Part shown: positions 34,984-47,901 of the stretch, piece after piece
Position numbering within the stretch: the first letter of the stretch is position 1
How the letters are laid out: every line of letters begins with the position of its first letter
Assembly (NCBI GenBank): GCA_037157565.1
Contig: JAZHRO010000019.1
Span: forward strand, 20,337,001 to 20,401,000
DNA from: Thalassia testudinum
Lineage: Eukaryota; Streptophyta; Magnoliopsida; Alismatales; Hydrocharitaceae
Length of the DNA stretch: 64,000 bases
Reading direction: 5' to 3'
Translations under genes and position numbers: made by a program
The notes under the pieces: generated by a model
The model's database searches: none
Seen by the model: the letters and a program-made list of their open reading frames with translations, nothing else
Told to the model about the DNA's origin: nothing

Positions 34984-36111
34984 GTCACCGCCATCGAGGA
35001 GGTCAATGAAGTTGAGGAACTCAGCATGGAGGATCTCTTAGGCAATCTCATGGCCTATGAGACAAAGATGAAGTAGAAGGGCACACTGGAGTCGAAGCCA
35101 AGGAAGACTCTCACCTTCAAAGTCGCTTCGGATAATGAGGTAAGTTTCGGCGATGAGGATCTTAGATTTTTACTTAAAAAATTTTCTAAGTTTTATAGGG
35201 ATTCAAAGAAAGAGAAGGAGAAGATGGAGAAGGAGAAGGAAAGCCCAAGACATTGCTATCATTGTAACGAAAAAGGGTATCTTCAACTTGAATGCCCCCT
35301 TCTCAAGAAGAAGAAGAAGGAGAAGGAGAAGAAATACAAGGAAAAGGCATTCCAAGCAACATGGGATGACTCGGGCTTGGAAGAAGATGATGATCCCAAA
35401 GAGAAGAATGAAGTCGCTTGCATGGGCTTCATGGCCATCACAAGCAATAGCGAAAGTGAAGACGACAACAAGGAGATAAATTCTAAATTACAAGATGCTT
35501 TTAATGAACTGTATGAGCTTACTAAGTCACTAAAAGTAGGAAACAAAAACATGAAAAAGAATCTTAGTTTTTTAAAATCTGGAAATGAAAGATTAGAGAT
35601 TCAACTTAAAGATCAAGAAATTAGTTCTAGTCCTAATATTCCTGAAAAGGATGACTTGTTAGAGAATAATAACCTAATCAATGAAAATAGTAAATTAATT
35701 GAGAACACTAGCTTAAAAACTGAAATCTCTTGTTTAAAAATCAAGATGCATGTTATAGAAGATGACCTTGCATGTCATAAGAACTCTAAAAAATTGTTAA
35801 ATGGAGTTAGCACTAGTCAAAAGGTTAAGAGAAGATCTCCTTCAAGGAGACCCGCTAACAAACCCGGATCCAAGCTAACTTGGATACCGAAATATCAATT
35901 AGAATCTTGTTTTGTAGGTTTGAAAGGAAACTACAACGTGAAGGATTGGACCTACAAGCTCAAGGATAGTCAATTCGAATTGGAAGGACTAAAGAATAGA
36001 CCAAAGAAGAAGACAAGAAGATCGACAAGAAGACTGGTGGGTGATCGAACAACCATGTGTCGACAGCTCAATTGGAGATTGACACCGATGCCCGAACCTC
36101 CAAGCTTCTGA
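34984..36111 (+). pseudogene. gag: Copia Gag relic
   Basis: In one frame from the junction: IEEVNEVEELSMEDLLGNL, an in-frame TAG at 35074-35076, then an uninterrupted frame from about 35077 to the stop at 36111. It has a CCHC-type zinc knuckle (CYHCNEKGYLQLEC, near 35257-35298) whose His is replaced by Tyr, Lys/Glu-rich segments, the MGFMAIT block, a coiled coil (near 35480-35800) and the basic SPSRRPANKPGSK segment also found at 14666-15457. The Tyr in place of His should weaken zinc binding. The knuckle shows what the Gag at 12652-17548 has lost. Confidence 0.8.
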
Positions 36112-36469
36112 TGGGAGCCCCATCCATTTTGGCATCAACCTCCATTTGGGTCATGCTATTGGCCATGGTAAGTGAGGTAAAATCTTTACCCTATCTTTTT
36201 ATCTATAGCATATAGATAGAGGGAGTTAAAAATTGATAAAGCTTTTGTCCATCGTTAAGGGGGAGGTTTTAAAAGATAACATAGCTATATTGCCTTTAGA
36301 AAGGGGGAGATAATTACATATCTATCTTGCTATATGAAAAAGATGGAATTAGAAGAGCATGTTTTAAGGGAGAATATAGGATAAATTAAACATTTTTGAT
36401 AATGTCAAAAAGGGGGAGAATTTTTTGTATTTATTTTTATGATTTTGTCATCATCAAAAAAGGGAAGAT
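36112..36469 (+). other. Copia relic 3' untranslated region with polypurine runs
   Basis: AT-rich with G-rich purine runs, including AAAAAGGGGGAGAA at 36407-36420. AAAAAAGGGAAGAT (36456-36469) abuts the LTR and is the likely decayed polypurine tract. Confidence 0.65.
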
Positions 36470-38263
36470 CATTGGTGCAAGGGCATTACGATCATTAATT
36501 TTGATGATAAAAAAATACTTGTTATTTAACATTTGTAATTTGAGTTTATGAGTTTCAAGAAAATTGCAAATGGATACAAGTGTGAAGGAACTCACGTCCA
36601 TGGTGGATTGGAGGAGTTTATTAGAGGAGAAGGAGCTTTGCGTGGAGCGAGAGCTTAAAGAAGATGAAGAATATGATAGAATTTTTTTTATTTCTTTTAT
36701 GTACTTGTTTTTTGTTCTTTATTTTTCATTTTCTTAGATCATTTGTTAAAAAGCCTCAAAGTAGCAAAATAGTAATCCTAGGAACACTTACTCAACCCTA
36801 GGATACTTAGACATCTTGTAGAGAACTCAGAAAACCAGTCAGATAGCCTGATCAGACGTCCAATCTGGACATTAGACATCTGATCTTAGACTTTAAGACA
36901 TCTGACTGTTTGATCAAATGTCCAAACACTTAGGCTGAACATAGTGCTTTTTGTCTGTTGATTTCAGGCATCCATCCCTTAGTCCAGATGTCTCAAATGG
37001 CATCTGAGGACCTTGCCAGACGTCCAACTAGAGGACCAATGGCTTGACAAAACTAATCGTCGAGGATTGACCCTTTATATGATTCACATTCACTTTCAGA
37101 CATCTGTAGTTCATCCCAGACATATGATAAATAGATGTTAGGCTAAGATCTTACCCTAATTACTTCTTCAGACCTTATAGCCGTTTGAGTCTCGGGAAAT
37201 CCATTCCCGTAGTGATTTATGTTCCAAACATCTAGAACTAGTGCTAGACAGCTAATCTATCGTCTGTGAAACTTAGCCTAAAACCCTATTTCGATCTTGA
37301 CAAAATAGGAAGGAAACTCGTTTAATATTAGACATCTGATTAGATTCCCAGACATCTTAAAACCTTCTTTAGATGTTCGTCTTGATTTAACCGAATCCAA
37401 ATCTTCTACCCTTCTTGATCAAACGACCAATCCCTAGATCAGACGATGACCCAAATGTATGATAATAGATTCAGACGTTTGATAACCCTGTCAGAATCAT
37501 TAATGGCCCTGATTTTGGCCTAATTTGCCTTAGGATAATTCCCAATGGCTAGAGAAGCCTTCCAACGGCTAGAAGAGGCTTCTAAACCCTTCTTAGGGCC
37601 CCTATAAATAGAGGAGGACCCTTCCTTTGCAACATACACCAAGCAATACTACTTTCTACCACATTGGTGTTCAAGTAGAAGAGAATCATCTAGAAGTTCT
37701 TGCTCTCCAAAGCCTTAGTCTACATCTTGAGAGCACCATCCCAACTATGCACCCGCTCTCCTACCTATGAATATGAGAGCGCCGTCCATGCCCTTGTGTG
37801 GTTCACGCACTCTACATCAATAGCCGACGCACTTCCAATAAAGGGAAGTTTCTATTACCTATAGCAAATAGTTTTAAATGCATACTTTGTGGCTCTATAG
37901 GACTATTGTAATATTATCTTTTTTTGGGTATTCACTTGTGAATTCCTGTCTACCTCGCAAGACAATATACTGCTCATGAAGAGGAGGGGTTTGAGGTACG
38001 CTACCCTCATTTAAGTAGGTGGTTGTAAGAGGTTGAGTCACCCTCATTTTAAGTGACTCAATTAGTGGATTTGATCAACTAGGTCAATCGAGAAATCCTA
38101 AGTCGAGAGGCTTAGGTGGTGGTTTTTATGCAGGATTAGGTTTTCACCTAAAAATTCTTGTGTACTCTTGTGATTGCATTTTTTTGAGATTAATTGTATT
38201 ATATTTCCATATTTTATTATTTATCACGTAAATCTCACCCCCCTCCGTTAGAACTAATATACA
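36470..38263 (+). repeat. 3' LTR of copia relic
   Basis: Collinear with the reverse complement of the LTRs at 12652 and 15851: TTGGTGC start (terminal TG changed to CA), TTATTTAACATTTG block, palindrome-derived motifs at 36850-37500, TATAAATA at 37603-37610, and an ATATACA end at 38261-38263. The palindromes are mostly decayed to AGACATCT/AGATGTCT, with few intact GACGTC, consistent with old age. Confidence 0.82.
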
Positions 38264-39411
38264 GTTGGCCATGACATACACTAAAGATTCATTGTCCAAA
38301 CAATTGAACCGTAAAATGAAGATTAAAATACTACCGTAAGCTCAATTAGAGTTTAGAAATGTGTACAACTCAAAGTTAATTAGCAAAGAAATAAGTTCAA
38401 TCTATAGTAATGCAACTACAATCAAACATAATGCAAACAAAGCAAAGATATATGAAGCACATACCTACAACTAGTTGCTTGCACTATAAGAGGCCCGGCA
38501 ATGATTAAGTCCCTTATGTATACAACAATCATTACTTATGCACTATGACTTGTGTATGAAGTGCACAAATCAAATTCAAATGTTAATCGAGTAGTATGTA
38601 CGATAAAAGTTAATAAGGGAAGATTAATTAAAAGTTTGGCCACATGCTTTTCAATATAGTCAATTTTTGCTATCATGCTTGTTTCTCTTTTATGTTGAAC
38701 AATGATCTGTACTTCTTCAAATCTTGATTATTTTTTAGACTAAATTTTTTTCTGAAAGGCACATAATGAGTTGGATCAGAAATTATATGTAAAATCTATT
38801 TTAAATTAACTTAGTGCAGTTTGACTAGAAACACGAGTTGAATTCCACACAACTTGTCCTTATTTGTATCCGAGGGGAGTTGAAAGTTGATAGTGTTGCA
38901 AAACAGCATCAAAACATTGATTTCAATTTGTTATTGTGATTAGAAAGTAATTTTATATCATAATTACCTCGTGTTCTATCACAAATTCTTGTTGACACTA
39001 TATAAGGATGCAACACATTAGGACAAAATTATATGTATATAGAACATGAAGCCTAAATGAACAAATTATTTCTTCAAAAAAGCTTCTAGAAACTAAGATT
39101 TTTTTTTATTATCATATTAGAGTTGATTGAATGTCAAAACACCTTCTTCGTTGAATTACTTTGTGACAACGAAATTGAATAAAATAGAGAAAAAAATTCC
39201 ATACCAAATGTTTCTATTAAGCAACATATATTTATCATTAGAACAACTGAGGCACTTGATTTTTTCATATTTATCTTTAAATTAAATTACTTGAAGCATT
39301 AAATACGTGCATCATATATAATTGGAATATGTACTGAATGTAATGGAATCAAATTTAGCACCATATGCATTCCAGTAAAAAGTAAGAACTCCACAAATTT
39401 AAAGTGTTAAG
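38264..39411 (+). repeat. 4.4-kb tandem unit 4, third segment
   Basis: Starts with TTGGCCATGACATACACTAAAG and runs through CTAGTTGCTTGCACTATAAG and GGAAGATTAATTAAAAGTTTG until the insertion at 39412. Confidence 0.8.
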
Positions 39412-42400
39412 TGATGAGGAGTGGCTCATCATAGTTAAAATGCTCAAGTTAGGCTAGAAACTAGTCTAAACACTACATAATTAACATAAGAAAAGGGTTA
39501 ATTGTGAGAATTAATAGAAATGACCTAAAATAGCAAATTTTTGTTAAAAATGCAAAATTAGGTCACAAATTGAGATATTCTATTCAAAAATGTAATTTGA
39601 TGATCCAAATTGCAAATTGAACACATGATTGAGCCCAAAAGTAGAAATCAAAAGTTGAATTAACTTCCTAAATGTTTAATTAAGCTCCAACAAAAACTTC
39701 GTTGCATTTGGACATCATTAGGACCTTGCAATCATTACATTACATCTAGGTCCACAAGTCATTCACATTTATCTACATTTAAAGCCTTCAGGGACCTAAT
39801 TGTATGCCCCTAAGGACCGTGTTGTAACACTTCTTTCTACTTATGGTCCTAGGCACAATTGTTGTACCATTCCAATCCAAGGGCCTCCGTGCAATTCTTC
39901 CAATTCACCTATTGTAGCCGAAGGTGCACTGTAGCACAAAGAACACGGCCAATCACAACCGTTGCTCCCGTGTGCCTTGATCCTATAATCGAGCCTCATC
40001 CAATTTGCACGCGCTCACGCATGTGGAATCACCCCTCGCCTCAGATCCCTCCTAACGGTGGGATTTTGATTTGAACCCTTCACGCCCCTCTCAAGCCCAT
40101 CCCATCGCCCATGCCCTAATCACCTAAATCCACCATGGAGGTGTTCTGATCCATTGTATCAGCTACTTAAACACCTCCATAGCTTGCACACACGCCATCG
40201 ACCTCCTCTCCTACTTCCTTGAAGTGATCTTTTCATCCTCTCCAGCTTCCTCCCCACTTAGCCCTTGTTCCGCCACCCTTGGCAAAGGAATTCACCTTCC
40301 TGCGACATCTCCTCACCACTAAGGACCACATAGCACCTGAGGGGGACTCTAAGCTCCACTAGAGAGCTTTCATCCACTGGAGATCCTCCCCCACTTGTTG
40401 CTGCAGCCACCAGCTACAGATCTTCTCCACAGGTCCCATTCTTCCTGTTAGATTAGGATTACTACTTTATTAGTGCAATTTAGTGCTTTCTAGCTTAGTT
40501 TAGATTGGTTAGAGTAGAAAACATTGGTTGATCTGATCTAGTTTAGTATAACTTAGGAGTAGAGTAGATTAGAGTCACTCCAACCTCTTTGATCAATTTA
40601 GATTAGAGAGGAGTTTTTGCACACTTCTCCATTGATATATACAGGTCCCTAACCATCTTACATCCACATTCACTTATTTTCCTCAAAGTTTTAATCACAA
40701 CTCACCCATCCATTGAAGCATTAATCAAATCTGATGCTTCATAGCATCTTGATCTGATTGAGTGCCTGACTGGAGAATTTTTTATTGAAATCAAGGTTAA
40801 TCTGACTTGAATGATTGAATTGAGTCCTACTATGCTCCATTGAGTTGATTGAGATGGGTTTAAGTGAGTTGAAATGGATTTTAATCATCAAATGCGCTTA
40901 CACCCAATTTCTCTTTGAGTTACTATTTTCAAAGGGATTTTGAAATGCTTAAGCCAAGGAGAATCACGACATGGGTTGAGGATCTAGCATTGATTTGAAT
41001 ATGATTTTTGTTGATGAGTTGAGGTTATGAATGAGATTTCAAGGTTAAACCTGAGTTTGAAGGATTTATTTGCAGTTTGGAATGAGTGATCTGATGTTGA
41101 GAAGTTTTATATTCATTTTGAGATTTCTAAGAATTTGATTCTCAGATTTTCAAAGTGCAACACAAATCATGGTTTTAACGAATGGATCTACTTAGATCTA
41201 ATTTTTAAAATGGATAAATCAAATAGGACTGAGTTAATATATAACTAGTCCAACATTGAGCTTAGATCAGACTTATTTGATCTGATCATATAGCAGCAAC
41301 AGCTTCCAACTTCATTTCTGCATAGCTACAACCATTTTTTAAGCTGTTTGATCTTCGAAGATTTTATCTGAGCAGTAGCTTTGATAACAATTAAGCTATC
41401 TAATTTGTTAAGGTAGCATCTGATCTGGAATTAGACAGCAGCTATAGCAACAGCAGTAGCATGTTCCTGAATTAGGTGGAGTTCTGAGGGATTTGAAGTG
41501 GATTTTGTGATTGAAACATAGCTGATATGTGTATAGTTGTAGAATAGTATCAACAAGCATTCATGTACCTTAAATGAATTGAAATTCAATTTGAATCGCT
41601 TATAAGTTGTTTTGAAATCCATTGTCAGCTCGTGTGAAATGCATTAATTATGTAAATTGTGTTCTGACTTGAGATTTAAATGAAAATCATGTTTAAAAGC
41701 TCATACATCTTCCACGTGTCATGCTAGACATTTTTGAGTGCTTAAATACCTTTTCCAACACTTAGAACTCTTTTTGATGACTTAGGTTCTTTGTTGAAAA
41801 CCCTTTCAAGGCCTCTTATGTGTGAACTTTGTTTATAAATAAAATACATAAAAAAATCACAAAAAAAAGGTGTCTTGAGTAGGATTGAGTACTTTTCTAA
41901 GTGTGTGTCAAGTTTTAAAGTATTTTGAATCCTCAACTTGATGGAATATACTAGCCGATGGTTTAGTCTACTTTGGAACTTAATAACAGAACCTAACTCA
42001 AAAACAACAAAAAGAAATTTCTATCTCTCATCTCACTCTTTCTCTCTCATCTCCTGCCTTTATTCTATATATAAAAATTATAAAAATAAAAAAAACCCCA
42101 AAAATACCTAAGAATACATTGTACACTATGTATATACTTGTATATATAAATTAAACCTAAGCTATATGTAGATAATGTACAATATGTAAATAATATCTAT
42201 AATTAACTTATATATGTATTCTATATACTAAATTAAATGTTTAGAGTAATTTATTGTAGATATAACTTTATTGTATAATTATCTATTAATTTATGTTGAC
42301 TAAATGTATAATAACCTAAGTAATTATACAAACCCATCCATATGTACATAACTATACCTAATACTGTACATACATATTTAACTATATAATATGAATTGTA

Positions 42401-44300
42401 TAATACATGTAATTTAATTTAATAAAGTAATTACAATAGGTAACTAAGTTATTATGTTAATTAAGTAATTTATTAACTTAAAATAAAATAAATTAGTAAT
42501 TTAAGTTAATACTGGAGTAAGTTATAATGTACACTTGTATAATATTATATTAAGTATTTTGAATCTATTTATATTGTATTTATACTCTATTATGGCATTT
42601 CTCAATTATTTATGTGAAGAACTAACTTAAACAAGTATCTAAATGTAAATAAATTAAAATAAAGTTTCTAGAATATAATAAAAATGGTTAATAAATAATT
42701 TATCATATAAATTAACTTTGTATAAAGTCAATTTAGCAATTAATTCACTAATTTATACGTGAATTAACAAATTAAACTTTAATTTATCAGCTATAAATAG
42801 TAAACTTTAACCAATTTAAGTATATATCTAATTAATTTATTTCTCTAAATTAACTATACAATTATGTAGCCCTATATAAGGGTTCAGTAAATATATAATT
42901 TATTTTAAATTTATACTAATTTTTTGCCCTCAAATCGAGGGCCAAAGACCTAAAATCAAAATGCTATCCTACGTGTGCAGCACACATTTGGGCACTCCAA
43001 ATAGGGCCACATTGTGTGGCAAAAGGTCTCTACATTGGTATAATAGGCTTTTGCGCTGTCAACCCCTCAATTGTCAGCATAAAGAGCAAATGAATTCACA
43101 AGAGCATAATACTGGTTCCTCGAATTGCATGCCGCATGTGCCTGCGAGCGTGCGTGGGTGTGTGTGCATGAGCGTGCGAGTGTGTCGGGCGTTTGGGCCT
43201 GTTGTGGACCAAGAAAATGCATAAAATCCACCTAAAATGAACTAAGGTGGCCCATTAGTAGGAGTCTGGTCCCACCCATGTGGGTGTTGTCTTTCCTCCA
43301 AAAGTGGCTCGCCCACCCATTAAAACACATTTTTGTGCATGTGAATAGTATCTGAGACACATGTGAGAGAGAGTGGACATCTAGAAAATCCTAAGTGAAG
43401 AATGAAGAGAAGAGAGAGAATTTTGAGCTGCAGTAGCTAGGTGTTGGCTGCAATCTATGCCTGTGTGTTCGAGTGTGTGTATATGTATGTATGTACATAT
43501 GTATATATATATGTATAATACATATAGTATAAGTATATAGCATATGTATATAAGTAGTAAATATGTATCTAAGTATAAATAGTAGAGTACAAGTATTGTT
43601 CGAGCTCCTATATGCACATAAATAACATAAGAGTTTTAGTGACAAATTCATCCGTCATTGTATATCTATTTATATGTTAGTATAAATTACTATTTTTACC
43701 TTAGGTTATGTACATATGTAACTAAGGCTATATCAACGTATATATATGTTACTGTATATGTAATATATGTTACTATGAATATTAGTAGGTTAATATAATT
43801 TAGTATAGTAGATATTATTAGCTATATTTGTACTTATACTTAGGTATTACTTATATTAGTTATAAATAACTAACATAGTGTAATACTTACCAGTTTTTGA
43901 TGCATGTTATCTATGAATATGTTTAAGGCATTATAATACATATTAACTGATTCTTTTCGTTTATAATTGACCTATTCATTTATTGATTGATTCATTCATT
44001 TTGTAAATAAATTTGACATTTTTTAGAATAAAAGAACATTTTTGGACTTAGAGAGTGATGCATATCAATAATTATCTTCCAGTGAATGACCTGGAAACAA
44101 ACCAGTAAAAATTGTAATTAAACAAAACTGATGCGATATCAATTTACATTTTGTGATAAATATACTACAACAATAGCTTAATTAACCCTTCTTATTGCAA
44201 CCCAGTAATCATCTACGATCATATTTTTGGTGTCATGCTGGAGATAAAAACCTGATAACAATGCTTTATTGTGATTGATTACGAATGTCGCAAATCATCA
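39412..44300 (+). mobile_element. Large LTR-like insertion, third family or relative
   Basis: The tandem unit is split between GTGTTAAG and CCTTGATCCATAGG, bracketing about 4.9 kb. The left end is a hairpin (TGATGAG, 6-nt loop, CTCATCA) and the right end is CAAATCATCA. A promoter-like area with a C-rich leader lies near 40080-40440, and a TTAGTGCAATTTAGTG block follows. Most of the rest (41990-42900 and 43430-44020) is extremely AT-rich with TATA/GTAT microsatellite-like runs (43473-43540). No Gag or Pol domain is visible. It could be a very long solo LTR or a coding-free element. The target duplication (TTAAG on the left) is not clear on the right. Short frames inside are not credible genes. 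Confidence 0.55.
40135..40180. other. Nested inverted repeat in third-family promoter area
   Basis: Outer arms ATGGAGGTGTT and AACACCTCCAT pair perfectly over 11 bp. The 24-nt spacer contains an inner CTGAT...ATCAG stem. Confidence 0.8.
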
Positions 44301-45015
44301 ATTACTAACCCTTGATCCATAGGAATAAAATGCACAAAGGAGAAACTATTCTCCAAAAAAATATAATTCAAACGATCCTATTAATATATAAGATATTCGG
44401 GTATGCTATTGATGTAGAGAATTCCAGTGGAGTCTTCAAGCTTATCTGAGCTTATTCCATCTTCCCCTATGTGTTCATCGTCTCATCTTCATGTCCACAT
44501 AGCTATTGTAACAAAAAATGGTAGAACTCTGATCAATTTTTGGTACCCATACAATTAAATCATTTTGAATGTCTACAATAAGTGAACAAATACCGATAGA
44601 GAATTTTGAAACAAGAAATTTAATCTTATGTTTATTAGATATCCCACCGCTAATGGAAGTACCTAATTTTCTTTTAACTTAACTGTAAATCTAATCTCCT
44701 TACAATCTACCATCTTCTTACTATTTCACATATAAATCTAATACTTTCACTCGCTTCAATCGAACTACATACGAGGCACTCTCGTAGAGGTTAAATCACC
44801 TAACCAGCAACTCCTATCCCTGTGCTCCATCCAACACTTGTTCCTCACCCACAGACCATTGAAAGGGTTACAAATTGATCTGTGAATAACATTACATCAA
44901 TCAGTTAAACTCAACTTTCTTCTTTTACGTCCCCCAATGCGAAGTACCTTCCGGAAGTGAACCAATCGTCTATTGCCAACCTTAGCTTCTCTCTCCATGG
45001 CTTTTCTAGGGAAGA
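44301..45015 (+). repeat. 4.4-kb tandem unit 4, final segment
   Basis: After a few ambiguous junction bases, resumes with CCTTGATCCATAGGAATAAA and runs through the TTGGTACCCATACAATTAAA and CTCTCGTAGAGGTTAAATCA blocks to the next unit start. Confidence 0.8.
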
Positions 45016-47707
45016 GATATCTTTAACTCAATGACCTAGGTGACGCTCTTTAACAACTCCCTCATCACTATAAGCCCAACATCCATGTGAAATATTGATG
45101 GAAGAATGATTTCATTAAAATCAAGCTTGCTAAGATAATCAAAACTATAAATACAACCTATCAATCTCATTATGACATGACATGATTTAGAAGTTCTTCC
45201 ACCTAATGGAGATGCAAATTTTCTCAACTGTCAATTTTCTTTAATGGATGGGAATGGTGTTTCAAAAAATTACTGCCTTGGTAGTGTTCAACATGTGTGC
45301 ACAGTTAGCCTTCACCCTCCAACAATCTTTCTAGACCAATATTCCCACCACTATTCTCCTAAGCACATATTTTCTACAGGGCTCACATAAGTACCTTGCA
45401 TCTTTCAAGACCACCATTTTCCTAGTTTTCTAGAGCAAATTGACACCACATTTGGCACTATTTCAAGCAACGATTTCAACCTTGTTGGTTGGCCTACTTA
45501 TGGTAGGGATTCAATAAGAAGGGTGATGAGAACATAGATATGGTAGGGTTTCAATATGAAGAGACACGAGAGTTGAGAGATTAGGGTGAGCAAAATAAGG
45601 AGTCCTAGCCAAATCTATCTCGACCCGATTACAACACTTCTTAACATATGTTTTCTAATTATATCCTAATAGGTTGTTCAATCAAAAATTTGTTTATGAC
45701 ATTGATAAGTAAAATTTTTTTTCAAATCTTTAGATTGAGAATGTGTTACAGTAAAGTGCATCATATTCCTTTTTTTAAGAATATTATTGGTTATTATGCT
45801 TGTACTATTCAAAAGATATGTTGATGCCCAACATAAAAAAATCAAAACCAGCTATACATGAGCCTAACTTCTTGATAATTGACTAAATAATGCTTCATTT
45901 TTCCTGATATATATGTATCATCTGATCTTGTTTCTCGCTGCTTGCCATTTCGTAGAACATAATAGACAAAAGTGTACACAGGATTGAGAGATATCATATC
46001 TCGATACAAATCTTTTCATTTAAAATAAATGGTTTTATAAACATGTCAGACATTGTCCAACATTGCTTTGTGTCAGAATTTATTTCGAGCCACTATATAA
46101 TCTCATTTTCCCACCCCAAAAACACATCCACCAAAAATTTGTGGAGGTTTCTTGTTTTTCCTAAAAGGTGGATGCATCCTAATCCTTGCCTCAGATTGAT
46201 AAGCCATGGACATATATGCTATCATTAGGAATGAGAGAACTAGCAAACTTGAGAGCCATCTTGGAATTGTGATGTTTTGAGTATAATTACTAATATAGTC
46301 CTTTGGTGCCAATGACTTTGAAATGTATGTCGACATTTCTTGTCTTTATAATAAACACCCGTAATCCTTACAATGGTATGTTACTAATGAAAACTTAAAA
46401 AATTATTACCTATCTATTGTCATACTGTAGTTGTTACATGCCATTACTCGTTTGAAACAATCCTATTGCTTGCTTTTATTACGATCAACTACTTTGCAAG
46501 AAAACAGTAAGCATCTTATCATTACGGTTACCTATTTGCTTCTATTTCAAATAAGAAAATATTTACTAAGGTTATTAAACTTCCTCTACGTTATGACAGT
46601 TTCTATACAATAAATGTTACTTGTATAAAATTATGATTGTAGCAAACTATGTGATCACGCTATTGACTTTCCCAACTACTAATCACGGATATCGTTATTC
46701 GGATAGCCTTGCAAAAATAATGAAAATGACAAAAGCTAATGCACATTTGATCATGGATTAGTGAGGATGCATGTGCGAAAGATAGAAACTCCTTGGAATG
46801 TTATCTCATATTACCTCTCTATAAATTTTGCATCGTCATTTTAGTTGCTCGTTAACATGAGACCCCACATTTCTTATGAAATTGGCCTCAAAATCGAAAT
46901 TCACATTTCAATACAAATAACTTAGGTAATCAACTAGGGAGTGCCTATTGCAAGTAATTTACTATAAAACAAAGTAAAGAACTAGGAGGCCTTAAAGGTT
47001 GTTTTCCATTGATTCTAACCACTACCAATACGAAGTCACTCTGACCAAATATAATTGGTTAATCGCGATATAACATCTAATTTACAAGCATATTTTTTAT
47101 TACATTATGAACGGATATATATTAATGTGAACAATGTTTGTTGTAAAGTTAATTTGAAATAATAATTGAACATAGAGAAATTAATGGTTAAATTATATTC
47201 TCTAAATTTTTGAGAAAGAGAGAAGTCCTTTTTATTTTCGAATAGGTAATAACGTGACACAAAATTTGTCTATTTTATATCAACCACTGTATTGAATCTT
47301 AAGGGAAAATTTTCTCCATTAATGCTAACAAATGCACTAGTTCCACCCAATAGGTGAACTAGCACAATTTGAAACAAGTTGAATAAGAAACATGTGGTAT
47401 GGTATGAAGATGACAATGCAAACCTGAAATAATAATAACACTTAAAGAGTTCTAGGTTGTTGCCTCAGCTAAGTAATACGTAGTGCACAATTGGCCATGA
47501 CATACATTTAAGAGTCATTGTCCAAACAATTGAACCATAAAATGAAGATTAAAATACTACCTAAGCTCAATAAGAGTTTAGAAATGTGTACAACTCAAAG
47601 TTAATTTGTAAATAAACAAATTCAGTCCATAGTAATGCAACTACAATCAAACATAATGCTCCCGAAGCAAAGAGATATGAAGCACGTACATACAACTAGT
47701 TGCTTGT
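45016..47707 (+). repeat. 4.4-kb tandem unit 5, first segment
   Basis: Continuous from the unit start through the GACCCCACATTTCTTATG marker (46861) to CTAGTTGCTTGT, where the composite LTR is inserted. The minus frame 45036-45227 corresponds to 27405-27665 of unit 3, but I recognise no family. Confidence 0.82.
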
Positions 47708-47893
47708 TGTAAAGACCCATTATGATTTGAGCCTTTTAAGATGTCTGGATTGGTAGTCAGACATCTGGACCCCTTCCCAGATGTCTGGAAATTGAAAGAC
47801 ATATACACACATTTGCTTTCTGCATGCAGGCAGCACGTAGCCCGTCTCTCTCTCTCTTCTTTTCCCCCCCTAGTCGAACCCTAACCCCTTGCC

Positions 47894-47901
47894 TATATAA
47901 G
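47894..47901 (+). promoter_or_regulatory. TATA box of LTR copy E1
   Basis: TATATAAG followed by a C-rich leader with CTCCACTCC repeats, as in copy C. Confidence 0.6.

Larger units (their letters stand above)
34984..38263 (+). mobile_element. 5'-truncated copia relic (gag plus 3' LTR)
   Basis: Starts inside Gag coding sequence with no 5' LTR or target duplication, continues through a gag pseudogene and an untranslated stretch with GGGGGAGA runs, and ends in an LTR related to those of the copia element at 12652. No pol is seen, so it may also derive from a gag-only element. The left truncation coincides with a 1.9-kb loss of the surrounding tandem unit, which suggests one deletion removed both. 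Confidence 0.8.

Noticed and set aside
35153..35479. Arg-rich plus frame overlapping the copia gag relic
   Set aside because: Alternative-frame translation of the Lys/Glu-rich gag sequence.
43440..43560. GTAT/TATA-rich stretch considered as an origin or promoter
   Set aside because: Simple microsatellite-like AT-rich sequence within a large AT-rich insertion; no supporting motif.
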